From Pseudomonas sp. GM41(2012) (GTDB lineage Bacteria; Pseudomonadota; Gammaproteobacteria; Pseudomonadales; Pseudomonadaceae): a DNA stretch of 64,000 nucleotides. The stretch covers positions 1,240,001 to 1,304,000 of the forward strand of contig NZ_AKJN02000006.1 of assembly GCF_000282315.2 (NCBI RefSeq), written 5' to 3'. Position numbers and translations under genes: made by a program. Within the stretch, counting starts at the first letter, position 1; the number at the start of each line of letters is the position of its first letter. The notes under the pieces were generated by a model. That model was not told where the DNA came from. It worked only from the letters and a program-made list of their open reading frames with translations, and made no database searches. Positions 35,626-45,008 of this stretch are shown one piece after another.

Positions 35626-36900
35626 GTGAGCGCCGCGCCCCTGTCCGAACTCGATGCCGCTCTACCCGGTCTGGCCCGCAAGATCCACGTGCTGGAGGCC
35701 CTGGCCTGGCCGGACGGGGTCGAGGAAGTATTCCTCGCGCGTTGGCGCGCCGGGCGGGCGGAACTGCCCAAGGTCGAACTGCGCCCGCATGACCACAGCG
35801 CCGACATCACCGCCCTCGAAGCCTTTATCGGCCGCTGCGATGAGGGCCATCCGGCCGGGCGTCACCTCGCCATGACGGCGCGCAGCTATGCGACGGCGGG
35901 GCAAATGCTAGGTGCCATTGGCACCCCCGCCTTTACGCAGTATTCGTCAGCGTTGTACCGGCGCCCGGACTTCTACTATCCACGCCTGAAACTGAGCATG
36001 CTGGACGCGGCCCAATTTTTCCTCAAGACCACCGACGCCCTTCTGGGCGGTGCGCGGATTCCACCGTGCCCGGCCGACATCCCGGCCGAGGTCTTCGCCG
36101 CCTGGATGCAACCGGAACTCGACCGCTTCTTCGGACCGGGCCGGATCACCATCGTGCTCGATCCGACCCTGGCCGCCAAGGCCATCGCCGGGGCCAATCG
36201 CATCCGCCTGCGTGCCAGCGCCCTGTTCTCGGAACTGGACAAGAACCAGCTGTTGCAGCATGAGGCCTTCGTGCATGTCGCCACGGCACAAAACGGCGCG
36301 CTGCAACCCAACCTCAAAAGCCTGGGCCTGGGGGCGCCACGCACGACCCAGACCCAAGAGGGCATCGCCACCCTGGCCGAGCTGTTCACCGGCAGCATGG
36401 ACATCAACCGCCTGCGCCGCCTCGCCCTGCGCGTACTCGCGGTCCAACAGGCGCTGGATGGCGCCGATTTCATTCAGGTATTCGAAGGTTTTCTGGCGGC
36501 GGGTCAGTCGCAAGAGGAGTCCTTCCGCTCGACCCAGCGGGTGTTCCGCGGTGCCGACCTGCGCGGCGGCTCGGCGTTCACCAAGGATGCCGCCTACCTG
36601 ACCGGTTTGCTCGGCGTGCATACCCTGTTGCGCCTCGCGATCCGCGACAACCGGCCGGAACTGGTGGGCCATTTGTTCGCCGGGCGCCTCAGTCTGGGCG
36701 ATACCGTTCGCCTGGCCCCGCTCTTCGAGTCCGGTTGGCTGCAGGGGCCGGTCCATGTCCCGGCCTGGGCCTCCGATCTGCGCCTGCTCGCCGCCAACCT
36801 GGCCTTTTCCGCTTTTATTTCCCGAATCAAGCTGGATGTACTCGACCTGGAGGTGCTCATGGCCTTCGCCGACGAGCATGAAGCCGATGCCAGCGCCTAG
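35626..36900 (+). CDS. QEGLA-motif protein (DUF1704), MATCAP-like putative metalloprotease
   Basis: 424 residues from the GTG at 35626, 6 nt after AAGGAGA. It contains HEAFVH (His212-Glu213-His217) and QEGIA (Gln244-Glu245-Gly246), the pair that defines the flavohemoglobin-expression-modulating QEGLA family. The HExxxH with a distal Glu has been recognised as a zinc metalloprotease site in the related eukaryotic MATCAP enzymes. The bacterial role is not established. The gene is alone on the + strand. Confidence 0.85.
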   Translation: MSAAPLSELDAALPGLARKIHVLEALAWPDGVEEVFLARWRAGRAELPKVELRPHDHSADITALEAFIGRCDEGHPAGRHLAMTARSYATAGQMLGAIGTPAFTQYSSALYRRPDFYYPRLKLSMLDAAQFFLKTTDALLGGARIPPCPADIPAEVFAAWMQPELDRFFGPGRITIVLDPTLAAKAIAGANRIRLRASALFSELDKNQLLQHEAFVHVATAQNGALQPNLKSLGLGAPRTTQTQEGIATLAELFTGSMDINRLRRLALRVLAVQQALDGADFIQVFEGFLAAGQSQEESFRSTQRVFRGADLRGGSAFTKDAAYLTGLLGVHTLLRLAIRDNRPELVGHLFAGRLSLGDTVRLAPLFESGWLQGPVHVPAWASDLRLLAANLAFSAFISRIKLDVLDLEVLMAFADEHEADASA

Positions 36901-37060
36901 CGTTTAAAGGACGAGCCACCGAACCAAACGCTCTGCATCAGTTATTTATACTCAAATGCCAGCTTAATAATATTTTACCGATACCAGGGTGATCCCTAGT
37001 CTTGACCCCAAGAAATGGCAGGCCGTTACCGACCTAAATCCAACTTCGAAGGGTATAGAG

Positions 37061-38371
37061 ATGACCACTGAAAAAATAAAAACAGATACGCTGATTGTTG
37101 GCGCCGGTCAGGCTGGCGTGGCCATGAGTGAACACTTGAGCAAACTCGGGGTGCCGCACCTGGTGCTGGAGCGCAACCGTATCGCCGAACGCTGGCGCAC
37201 CGGGCGCTGGGATTCGCTGGTGGCCAACGGTCCAGCCTGGCACGACCGTTTTCCCGGTCTCGATTTCGACGACCTCAGCCCCGACGACTTTGCCCCGAAA
37301 GAGCGGGTCGCCGACTATTTCGAAGCCTACGCCAAAAAATTCAACGCCCCGATCCGCACCGGCGTTGACGTGCTGAAGGTTGAGCGCAATGTCGGTCGCC
37401 CGGGCTTCACCATTGAAACCTCTGAAGGCGTGATCGAGGCCAACCGCGTGGTGGCTGCCACCGGGCCTTTCCAGCGCCCGGTTATCCCGCCAATCGCGCC
37501 TAAAGATCAGCCATTCACCCAGATCCACTCGGCCGAATACCGCAACCCGGCGCAACTGCCTGAAGGGGCTGTTCTGGTCGTCGGCGCCGGTTCGTCAGGC
37601 GTGCAAATCGCTGATGAACTGCAGCGGGCCGGCAAGAAGGTTTATCTCTCGGTCGGCGCCCACGACCGCCCTCCTCGCGCCTATCGCAACCGTGATTTCT
37701 GCTGGTGGCTGGGTGTGCTCGGCGAATGGGATCAGGCGGCCATGAAACCCGGCCGGGAACACGTGACCATCGCGGTCAGCGGCGCACATGGCGGCCGCAC
37801 CGTGGACTTCCGTGGGCTGGCCCATCGCGGCATGACGCTGGTGGGCTTGACCCAGTCGTTCAACGGCGGCGTAGCGACTTTTCAACCGAACCTTGCGGAG
37901 AACCTGGCGCGCGGCGATGAGAACTATCTGGCGCTGCTCAACGCGGCTGACGCCTACATCGAGCGCAACGGTCTGGACCTGCCGGAAGAACCTGAAGCGC
38001 GCATTACCTTTTCCGATCCGGAATGCGTGACTCACCCGACTCTTGAACTCGACCTGACCAAGGCCGGCGTGACCTCGATCATCTGGGCCACCGGTTTTGC
38101 CACGGATTACAGCTGGCTCAAGGTTGATGCCTTTGACGACAACGGCAAGCCAGCGCATCAGCGCGGCGTGTCGAGTGAGCCGGGAGTGTATTTCCTCGGC
38201 CTGCCGTGGCAGTCCCGCCGCGGGTCTTCGTTCATCTGGGGCGTTTGGCACGACGCCAAGTACGTGGCTGATCACATCGCCATCCAGCGTTCCTACCTCG
38301 ACTACCACGACGCCGCGCAACGCGAGGCGGAAACCGTCCCGGCCGCCCATAAAGCAACCGTCAGCGCTTGA
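37061..38371 (+). CDS. Flavin-containing monooxygenase-like NAD(P)/FAD oxidoreductase
   Basis: 436 residues from the ATG at 37061, where GAAGGG is a modest ribosome site. The FAD motif GAGQAG is at 14-19, the NADPH Rossmann motif GAGSSG at 175-180, and the closing ATGFATDYSWL is typical of FMO/CzcO-type enzymes. It should add one oxygen to a nucleophilic N, S or carbonyl using NADPH. RidA follows after 24 nt, starting a five-gene series that ends with an NCS1 permease. Confidence 0.9.
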   Translation: MTTEKIKTDTLIVGAGQAGVAMSEHLSKLGVPHLVLERNRIAERWRTGRWDSLVANGPAWHDRFPGLDFDDLSPDDFAPKERVADYFEAYAKKFNAPIRTGVDVLKVERNVGRPGFTIETSEGVIEANRVVAATGPFQRPVIPPIAPKDQPFTQIHSAEYRNPAQLPEGAVLVVGAGSSGVQIADELQRAGKKVYLSVGAHDRPPRAYRNRDFCWWLGVLGEWDQAAMKPGREHVTIAVSGAHGGRTVDFRGLAHRGMTLVGLTQSFNGGVATFQPNLAENLARGDENYLALLNAADAYIERNGLDLPEEPEARITFSDPECVTHPTLELDLTKAGVTSIIWATGFATDYSWLKVDAFDDNGKPAHQRGVSSEPGVYFLGLPWQSRRGSSFIWGVWHDAKYVADHIAIQRSYLDYHDAAQREAETVPAAHKATVSA

Positions 38372-38395
38372 GCCATTTTTCTTTAGGAGCTTCAA

Positions 38396-38812
38396 ATGTC
38401 CACACCAACCCATACCCGTATTCGCATGTTCAACACCAAGGAAACCTACCCTAACCAGAGCCTGGACAATGACCTGTGCCAAGCGGTCCGGGCCGGCAAC
38501 ACCGTTTATGTTCGCGGTCAGGTCGGGACTGATTTCGAAGGCAACCTGGTGGGCCTCGGCGACCCGCGAGCGCAAACCGAGCAAGCCATGCGCAACGTCA
38601 AACAGTTGCTGGAAGAGGCTGGTAGCGACCTTAGCCACATCGTGAAAACCACTACCTACCTGATCGATCCGCGGTATCGCGAGCCGGTTTATCAGGAAGT
38701 CGGCAAATGGCTTAAGGGCGTGTTTCCGATTTCGACCGGGTTGGTGGTGTCCGCGTTGGGGCAGCCGCAGTGGTTGATGGAGATTGATGTGATTGCGGTG
38801 ATTCCTGAGTAA
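38396..38812 (+). CDS. RidA family (YjgF/YER057c/UK114) protein
   Basis: 138 residues. It has the RidA trimer fold with NTVYVRGQVGTDFEGNLVG, AMRNVKQLLEEAGSDLSHIVKTTTYLID and YQEVGKWL. The canonical substrate Arg105 equivalent is not clearly preserved: the region reads TTYLIDPRYREPV. RidA proteins hydrolyse reactive enamines and imines to ketones and ammonia. Position after a flavin monooxygenase gene suggests deamination of an oxidised intermediate. Confidence 0.9.
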   Translation: MSTPTHTRIRMFNTKETYPNQSLDNDLCQAVRAGNTVYVRGQVGTDFEGNLVGLGDPRAQTEQAMRNVKQLLEEAGSDLSHIVKTTTYLIDPRYREPVYQEVGKWLKGVFPISTGLVVSALGQPQWLMEIDVIAVIPE

Positions 38813-38831
38813 GCAGGTACACCGAGTCGCG

Positions 38832-38926
38832 GCCATCGCAGGCAAGCCAGCTCCCACAGGTTAGTCGTCGTACACAAATCTGTGGCCACTGAAGATCCCT
38901 GTGGGAGTGAGCCTGCTCGCGATGGC
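38832..38926. repeat. REPIN between ridA and the DUF1028 gene
   Basis: GCCATCGCAGGCAAGCCAGC is mirrored by the right end GTGAGCCTGCTCGCGATGGC, with internal CTCCCACAGG/CCTGTGGGAG. The left arm has lost several pairs. Confidence 0.75.
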
Positions 38927-38973
38927 GCCCGCCCAGACACCCATTTCGCCAAGGCAAACCAAGGAGCAAAACC

Positions 38974-39651
38974 ATGACCTTCTCCATCGCAGCACGTTGC
39001 CCCGAAACCGGTCAGTTCGGCATTGCGATCAGTTCCTCCAGCATCGCCGTCGGCGCCCGCTGCCCCTGGCTGCTGCCCGGCGTCGGCGCCGTCTCCACAC
39101 AAAACATCACCTTGCCGTCACTCGGCCCGGAAGTCCTCGCCCTCATGGAACAGGGCCTTGCACCGGCCGAGGCGTTGGACAAAGTCCTGACCCGCAACGG
39201 CTACAGCCAATATCGCCAGATCACGGCGATTGACCACCTCGGCCAGACCGCACACTTCAGCGGTTCGCAAACCCTGGGCAACCACAACGCCGTGTCCGGC
39301 GACCAATGCGTCGCTGCCGGCAACATGCTGGCGGACCGATCAGTGATCGAAGCCATGGTCGAGGCATTCGAGCATGGTGAAGGCCAACTGACCGACCGCC
39401 TGCTCGCGGCCATGAAAGCGGCCATCGCCGCGGGTGGCGAAGCCGGGCCGGTGCATTCGGCGGCGGTGGTGGTGGTCGGCGAATTGACTTGGCCGATCAT
39501 AAACCTGCGGGTGGATTGGGCGGATCACGATCCAATCGGTCAATTGGAGAAACTCTGGGACGCCTATCGCCCCCAAGTCCAGGACTACATCGACCGCGCC
39601 CTGGCCCCCGACAAATCCCCTGGCTACGGTGTCGCCGGAGACGACCGATGA
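38974..39651 (+). CDS. DUF1028 domain-containing protein (Ntn-hydrolase-like)
   Basis: 225 residues. MTFSIAARCPETGQFGIAISSSSIAVGARCPW is the typical start, with QNITLP, RQITAIDHLGQTAHFSG and the ending DWADHDPIGQLEKLWDAY. The family is thought to be related to Ntn-hydrolases, but no reaction is established. Its stop overlaps the ATG of the deacylase gene by 4 nt (ATGA), so these two are expressed together. Confidence 0.9.
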   Translation: MTFSIAARCPETGQFGIAISSSSIAVGARCPWLLPGVGAVSTQNITLPSLGPEVLALMEQGLAPAEALDKVLTRNGYSQYRQITAIDHLGQTAHFSGSQTLGNHNAVSGDQCVAAGNMLADRSVIEAMVEAFEHGEGQLTDRLLAAMKAAIAAGGEAGPVHSAAVVVVGELTWPIINLRVDWADHDPIGQLEKLWDAYRPQVQDYIDRALAPDKSPGYGVAGDDR

Positions 39652-40796
39652 GCAACAGCCTCGATTTGCTGAAAACCTTGGTGGCGTTCGACACCACGAG
39701 CCGCGAATCAAACCTGCACCTCATCGAGTTTGTCCGCGACTACCTCGAACGATTCGACGTGCCTTGCGAGCTGGTCTACAACGAGCAGCGCAACAAGGCC
39801 AACCTGTTCGCGACCATTGGCCCGGCGGACCGGCCGGGCATCGTGCTGTCGGGGCACACCGACGTGGTGCCCGTCGACGGCCAGCCGTGGACCGTTGCGC
39901 CGTTCGAACTCACCGAGCGCGACGGCAAGTTGTACGGTCGCGGCACGGCGGACATGAAAGGCTACATCGCCTGCGTACTCGCGCTGGTCCCGTCGCTGGT
40001 GAACGCCACGCTGCGGCTGCCGGTGCACATCGCGCTTTCGTACGATGAGGAAGTCGGTTGCCTCGGTGTGCGTTCGTTGCTGTCGGAATTGGAAATGCGC
40101 CCGGTCAAACCGATGCTCTGCATCATTGGCGAACCGACCGAGCTCAAACCGGTGCTGGGCCATAAAGGCAAACTGGCGATACGCTGCGACATTCACGGTG
40201 AAGCGTGCCATTCGGCGTACTCACCGCTCGGGGTCAATGCGATTGAATACGCCGCTGAACTGATCGGTGAACTGGGGCGGATCGGCAACCGGCTCAAAGC
40301 GCCGGAGCATCACGATACGCGTTTCGATCCGCCGTTCAGCACCGTGCAAACCGGCGTGATTTCCGGCGGCAAGGCCTTGAACATCGTCCCCGCCGATTGC
40401 CGCTTCGACTTCGAAATCCGCGCCCTGCCCTCGCATGATCCGAGCGAGGTTGCGCAGGAGCTTAAGGCCTATGCCGAGCAACAGGTTTTGCCGCGCATGC
40501 GTGCTGTGAGTGAACAGAGCGAGATTCGATTTAGCGAGTTGTCGGCGTATCCCGGTTTGGCGACCGATGCTCATAGCGAAGCGGCTGAGTTGATCGCTGC
40601 GTTCTCAGGCTCCCGAGAGCTCGGCACCGTAGCCTTCGGAACCGAGGGCGGCCTGTTCGACGCCGCAGGCATTCCCACCGTCGTCTGCGGCCCCGGCAGC
40701 ATGGATCAAGGCCACAAACCCGACGAATTCGTCAGCCTCGAACAACTCACCGCCTGCGACGCCATGCTCCATCGAATGCTGCTATCAATCAGCTAA
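39648..40796 (+). CDS. argE: Acetylornithine deacetylase-like M20 metallopeptidase
   Basis: 382 residues from the ATG at 39648. The M20 metal ligands are visible: GHTDVVPVDGQPW, GRGTADMKGY, and YDEEVGCLG with the catalytic Glu pair; a dimerisation domain lies at about 180-290. Sequence is ArgE-like, but this copy is in a catabolic context (FMO, RidA, DUF1028, permease), so it may hydrolyse an N-acyl or N-formyl intermediate instead of acetylornithine. The gene symbol is for the family only. Confidence 0.82.
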   Translation: MSNSLDLLKTLVAFDTTSRESNLHLIEFVRDYLERFDVPCELVYNEQRNKANLFATIGPADRPGIVLSGHTDVVPVDGQPWTVAPFELTERDGKLYGRGTADMKGYIACVLALVPSLVNATLRLPVHIALSYDEEVGCLGVRSLLSELEMRPVKPMLCIIGEPTELKPVLGHKGKLAIRCDIHGEACHSAYSPLGVNAIEYAAELIGELGRIGNRLKAPEHHDTRFDPPFSTVQTGVISGGKALNIVPADCRFDFEIRALPSHDPSEVAQELKAYAEQQVLPRMRAVSEQSEIRFSELSAYPGLATDAHSEAAELIAAFSGSRELGTVAFGTEGGLFDAAGIPTVVCGPGSMDQGHKPDEFVSLEQLTACDAMLHRMLLSIS

Positions 40797-40815
40797 TTCG
40801 CCCCCACACGCCTCC

Positions 40816-40908
40816 CCTGTGGGAGTGAGCCTGCTCGCGATAGCGGTCTGACAGTCAAAATTTATTTGGCTGACAGACCGCTATCGCGAGCAGGCTCGCT
40901 CCCACAGG
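40816..40908. repeat. REPIN upstream of the NCS1 permease gene
   Basis: CCTGTGGGAGTGAGCCTGCT is mirrored by its inverted copy at 40889-40908, and the inner ATAGCGGTCTG/CAGACCGCTAT also pair, giving a long hairpin. The rest of 40797-41143 (347 nt) is an AT-richer leader without a gene. Confidence 0.85.
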
Positions 40909-41143
40909 TTTTGTGCCCATCCAACGACTGGTATTCAACCCCGTCTGCGCCCGCGCGGACGCCGTAAAACCAGCCATCACACCCTCCCCACACGACATAC
41001 ATTTTTTAGCGTCTATACCCACAAACTTACTAATTTATCTCTCACTCCCCACCGCACATCATCAACTCCAACAAGAAAAGCGTCGCCCCCGTGCAGCGCT
41101 CACCGAAGTACGTCCACGTACTCAAATTGCCTTGGAGTCCGTC

Positions 41144-42559
41144 ATGGTTACCGCAGCAACAACCTCCGCCCCGCTCATCGAAAAACACACCATCGGCTAC
41201 GTGCCGCCCGAAGATCGCCACGGAAAAACCCGCGACCTGTTCACCCTCTGGTTTGGCGGCAACATCGCGCCGTTGCCCATCGTCACCGGCGCCCTCGGCG
41301 TGCAAATGTTCCACCTGAACCTGGTGTGGGGCATCGTCGCCATCCTCGTCGGCCACCTGGTCGGCGGCGTGCTGATGGCGCTGCACTCGGCGCAAGGCCC
41401 CCAGATGGGCATTCCACAAATGATCCAGAGCCGCGCCCAGTTCGGCTCCCTCGGCGCACTGCTGGTGGTGCTGATCGCCGGCATCATGTACATCGGCTTC
41501 TTTGCCTCCAACATCGTCCTCGCCGGAAAATCCCTGCACGGCGTGGTCGACAGCGTGCCAGTGCCGGTCGGCATCGTCATCGGCGCCCTTGGTTCCGGCA
41601 TCATCGGCATCATCGGCTACCGCTTCATCCACGTACTCAACCGCATCGGCACCTGGGTACTCGGCGCCGGCATCGTGCTGGGCTTCGGCTACATCTTCAC
41701 CCACGTGCAGACCGCCGACTTCCTCACCCGCGGCAGCTTCAACATCTCCGGCTGGCTCGCCACCGTCTCCCTCGCCGCACTCTGGCAAATCGCCTTCGCC
41801 CCCTACGTCTCCGACTACTCGCGCTACCTGCCCGCCAACGTGCCCGTGGCCGCAACGTTCTGGACCACCTACCTGGGCACCGTGCTCGGCTCCAGCCTCT
41901 CGTTCATCTTCGGCGCCGTCGCCGTCCTCGCCACACCCGTCGGCATGGACACCATGGACGCCGTCAAACTCGCCACCGGCTCCATCGGCCCACTGATGCT
42001 CGTGCTGTTCCTGCTCAGCGTCATCAGCCACAACGCCCTCAACCTCTACGGCGCCGTGCTGTCGCTGATCACCCTGGTCCAAACCTTCGCCTACCGCTGG
42101 ATCCCCACCGCCAAAAGCCGCGCCGTCCTCTCGGTCATCGTCCTCGCGGCCTGCTGCTTCGCCGCCGTCGGCGCCTCCGCCAACTTCATCGGCCACTTCG
42201 TCGACATGGTGCTGGTGCTGCTCGTGGTACTGGTGCCGTGGACCGCGATCAACCTGATCGACTTCTACGCGATTCACAAAGGTCAGTACGACATCGGTTC
42301 GATCTTCAAGGTTGATGGCGGGATCTATGGGCGGTACAACCCGCAGGCGTTGTTGGCGTATGCGATCGGGATTGTGGTGCAGATTCCGTTTATGAATACG
42401 CCGCTGTATGTCGGGCCGATTTCAGAGCACATCAATGGGGCTGATTTGTCGTGGCTGGTGGGGTTGTTGGTGACTTCGCCGTTGTATTTCTGGTTGGCGA
42501 ATCGGGACAGTGCTTACAAGCGTCGGTTGTCGAGTGGGAAACTGGCCACCAGTCTCTAA
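41144..42559 (+). CDS. NCS1 family nucleobase/cytosine permease
   Basis: 471 residues from the ATG at 41144; the frame is open upstream to 40913 but that part is REP and leader sequence. About twelve transmembrane helices are predicted. FTLWFGGNIAPLPIVTGALGV and GVLMALHSAQGPQMGIPQMIQSRAQFG are hallmarks of the NCS1 purine/cytosine permeases. It imports a nucleobase, hydantoin or similar cyclic N compound with a cation. It lies last in the FMO-RidA-DUF1028-ArgE series and points to a nitrogen heterocycle as the substrate. Confidence 0.9.
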   Translation: MVTAATTSAPLIEKHTIGYVPPEDRHGKTRDLFTLWFGGNIAPLPIVTGALGVQMFHLNLVWGIVAILVGHLVGGVLMALHSAQGPQMGIPQMIQSRAQFGSLGALLVVLIAGIMYIGFFASNIVLAGKSLHGVVDSVPVPVGIVIGALGSGIIGIIGYRFIHVLNRIGTWVLGAGIVLGFGYIFTHVQTADFLTRGSFNISGWLATVSLAALWQIAFAPYVSDYSRYLPANVPVAATFWTTYLGTVLGSSLSFIFGAVAVLATPVGMDTMDAVKLATGSIGPLMLVLFLLSVISHNALNLYGAVLSLITLVQTFAYRWIPTAKSRAVLSVIVLAACCFAAVGASANFIGHFVDMVLVLLVVLVPWTAINLIDFYAIHKGQYDIGSIFKVDGGIYGRYNPQALLAYAIGIVVQIPFMNTPLYVGPISEHINGADLSWLVGLLVTSPLYFWLANRDSAYKRRLSSGKLATSL

Positions 42560-42578
42560 CTGAAACCCAATCCCCCTT

Positions 42579-42656
42579 GTAGGAGTGAGCCTGCTCGCGA
42601 TGAGGCCCTGACAGTCAACATCAATCTTGACTGTCACACCTTTCGCGAGCAAACCC
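42579..42656. repeat. Degenerate REPIN
   Basis: TGTAGGAGTGAGCCTGCTCG with a partly mirrored CGCGAGCAAACCC; CTGACAGTCAA and TTGACTGTCA also pair. Confidence 0.65.
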
Positions 42657-42746
42657 ATTTGCACAGCCCATAAAAACCTCACAAATCACCCGACCCAGAT
42701 CTGCTACATTCCCCACCCTCAATGTCCCAACAAGGAATGTTCGCAC

Positions 42747-43136
42747 ATGAAATTCGGCTACCTGATCATCTACGTCCCTGACGTCCCAGCCTCCCTCCAA
42801 TTCTTCTCCTCCGCCTTCGGCCTCACCACTCGCTTCCTCCACGAATCAGGCACCTACGGCGAACTCGAAACCGGCGAAACCGCCCTGGCCTTCGCCGCCG
42901 ACGAACTCGCCGCCATGAACTTCAGCAGCGGCCACGTTTCTGCTCACTCTTCCGCCAAACCGCTGGGCATCGAAGTTGGCCTGGTGACCGACGACGTCCC
43001 CTCCGCCCACGCCAAAGCCCTGAACGCAGGCGCCACCGAAATAACCGCCCCAGCCCTAAAACCCTGGGGCCAAACCGTCTCCTACGTGCGCTGCCCGGAC
43101 GGGACACTGGTGGAGCTTTGCACACCGATAAAATGA
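42747..43136 (+). CDS. VOC family glyoxalase-like protein
   Basis: 129 residues from the ATG at 42747. KFGYLIIYVPDVPASLQFF, GYTyr-like ELETGETALAFA and YVRCPDGTLVELCTP show a single-domain glyoxalase/bleomycin-resistance fold with a metal-ligand Glu near the end. The substrate cannot be assigned. AAGGAATG lies before the start. It is transcribed separately from the permease. Confidence 0.87.
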   Translation: MKFGYLIIYVPDVPASLQFFSSAFGLTTRFLHESGTYGELETGETALAFAADELAAMNFSSGHVSAHSSAKPLGIEVGLVTDDVPSAHAKALNAGATEITAPALKPWGQTVSYVRCPDGTLVELCTPIK

Positions 43137-43186
43137 ACCCTGCCCACCACTGCCCACCTAACTGAATGACTATCAGGAGGTGGCTA

Positions 43187-43405
43187 ATGCAAATCGAAGC
43201 AATCTGGATCGTGCTGACAGCAGCTCTTTTGCTGGTCGAGTTATGGGCAATCAACAAAGTGCGAAAAGCCGAAGGCAAATCCAGCAACAAACTGGTGTGG
43301 ATAGTGGTAATCGTGTTTGTGCCACTGTTCGGACTGATAGCGTGGGCACTGGCGGGACCGAAACACACCGATCACAACCCGCATTCACCGCAGGCCAGGC
43401 AATAA
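43187..43405 (+). CDS. PLDc_N domain-containing small membrane protein
   Basis: 72 residues from the ATG at 43187 behind a strong CAGGAGGTGG. Two transmembrane segments (about 4-22 and 35-55) and KLVWIVVIVFVPLFGLIAWAL match the phospholipase-D nuclease N-terminal domain, which occurs alone in many small membrane proteins. Its role is unknown; the C-terminal tail is hydrophilic. Confidence 0.8.
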   Translation: MQIEAIWIVLTAALLLVELWAINKVRKAEGKSSNKLVWIVVIVFVPLFGLIAWALAGPKHTDHNPHSPQARQ

Positions 43406-43829
43406 CGTCGGATGCTGTGCGGTAAGGATTTTTGAACGGCGCTATCGCACCACCCGATTCTATAAACCTGACGTCCGAAAATTTCGTAGGAATGTACCCT
43501 TTGTGGCGAGGGGATTTATCCCCGTTGGGTCGCGAAGCGGCCCCAAAACCTGCCCCTCATTTCCCAAGGCACTCCACACGGCCCGAATCACCGCGACAAG
43601 CCCGAAAACAGTGGCATTCAGCCTTGTCACAACAAACGCCAAACCGTCCTACAGCCCGGTTGTGAGCACAAAAATGGACGCCTATATTCGACCCGTCGCT
43701 CACAGCAGTTAGCGGCAGGGATTCGCAGCCCTAAAAAGAAGACACCGAATACCGTTATCCACCACACAGCCGATTTCCGTCTGTGCATTGGTTATGACGG
43801 ATGTGACTCATCTTTCTAGGACTAAAACC
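43406..43829. other. Non-coding stretch with a half REP
   Basis: 424 nt without a convincing gene. TGTGGCGAGGGGATTTATCC at 43502 begins a half REP of the type found at 31901 and 58298, running to about 43545 without its mirrored partner. No other structure was recognised. Confidence 0.5.
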
Positions 43830-44120
43830 ATGACAACCCAAAACCCGCCTCGCCGCTTCACCCCCATGTCCCAATTCGCAACCGACTACCCCGTCCTGCT
43901 CATCGACAGCGACGCCCCACTCCGCGAACTCCACAACTGCGTCAGCGAACGCCTCAGCGCCGTCCTCAAGTACCTCAATCTCATGGCCTGCACCAGCCTC
44001 CCTGACTACGCCGAAAACGACATCAACACCGTCACCAACATCGCCAGGATCATGGTCCAGGATGTGAGCGATGTGTTTCGGGTGATTGAGCAGCGGGGGT
44101 TTGATACGCCTCAGGGCTAA
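43830..44120 (+). CDS. DUF6124/DUF3077-like small Pseudomonas protein
   Basis: 96 residues from the ATG at 43830 after CTAGGACTAAAACC. LRELHNCVSERLSAVLKYLNLMAC and NIARIMVQDVSDVFRVIEQR give two helices as in the small DUF3077/DUF6124 proteins common in Pseudomonas, which have no known function. A rho-independent terminator follows, so it is monocistronic. Confidence 0.7.
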   Translation: MTTQNPPRRFTPMSQFATDYPVLLIDSDAPLRELHNCVSERLSAVLKYLNLMACTSLPDYAENDINTVTNIARIMVQDVSDVFRVIEQRGFDTPQG

Positions 44121-44138
44121 TGACTACATTCGGCCCTA

Positions 44139-44167
44139 AAAAACCTGCATTGTTGCGGGTTTTTTAT
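44139..44167 (+). terminator. Rho-independent terminator
   Basis: AACCTGCA pairs with TGCGGGTT (one G-T pair) around TTGT, preceded by an A-run and followed by a T-run, so it may be bidirectional. It marks the left edge of the AT-rich islet. Confidence 0.85.
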
Positions 44168-44298
44168 TGTCTGCTCCGCTCGTCTGAACCACACCGCACC
44201 AAGCTATAATCACATCATGCTTGGTTTTTTTTTGCATCACTGTTGATTTTTGTTTGACGCTAAAATACCATCACCACGTCAATACAGAGGATATACCC

Positions 44299-44901
44299 AT
44301 GAGCAAATTGAGTACCCTTATAAAAGAATCAGTGGCCGCCAAGCGGGAGTCTGTCGCATCAACCGTCCGACTTCCTAAAGAGCTGTACTCGTTTGTCGAG
44401 GGGTTGGCAGAGCACCTCGCAATTTCCAAGCAAGAGATGCTGGTACACCTAATTGAAGCTGGGGCGGAACAGGCAGAGGAAGAGTTAAAGCTCAATGAAG
44501 TTAGCGAACAAGATGACGCGACCTTCCATGTTCTAAACACGAACAAACGTCATAGCCTGGATGATCACGAGCGGATGGTGGACGAAGGCCTTGCAGCAGC
44601 GTTTTATGCCCCTTGGAAATTCAACATCAATAGAATTAAGAAAAACGATACTGTTTTTCTGTATGAAAATGGTGTCGGCATCATTGCGTACGGAAAAGGA
44701 ACTGGCGAAACACTAACTGCTGATCATCATGGTAAGAAAGATGAACGTCACTACCAAAAACTCACGGATTTCAAGGTACTCAGCAAACCACTTCCGGCTA
44801 ACGAAATTAAGAAGATCCTCAATCGTAACGTTATATTCCTACGCACAATGTCGGGCATGCCTGACGGCCAGAAAATAATGGATAGACTGAAATCAGAATA
44901 A
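44299..44901 (+). CDS. RHH-type N-terminus fused to EVE/PUA-like domain, unknown function
   Basis: 200 residues from the ATG at 44299, after GAGGATATACCC. Residues 20-60 (STVRLPKELYSFVEGLAEHL, ISKQEMLVHLIEAG) look like a ribbon-helix-helix DNA-binding segment. Residues 95-190 (AFYAPWKFNINRIKKNDTVF, GVGIIAYGKGTG, FLRTMSGM) resemble an EVE/PUA-like fold, which reads modified bases in several defence proteins. It is AT-richer than its neighbours and starts the islet. The fold calls are inference from motif shape. Confidence 0.6.
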   Translation: MSKLSTLIKESVAAKRESVASTVRLPKELYSFVEGLAEHLAISKQEMLVHLIEAGAEQAEEELKLNEVSEQDDATFHVLNTNKRHSLDDHERMVDEGLAAAFYAPWKFNINRIKKNDTVFLYENGVGIIAYGKGTGETLTADHHGKKDERHYQKLTDFKVLSKPLPANEIKKILNRNVIFLRTMSGMPDGQKIMDRLKSE

Positions 44902-45008
44902 GGTGACGTGGCAAGTTCACTTTATCCTCAGACACCTGTCCCTCACTGCACTCTAACTAAAAGAACGATTAATAAACTGTATTTATCCATTAGTTCAACG
45001 GAGTCAAT

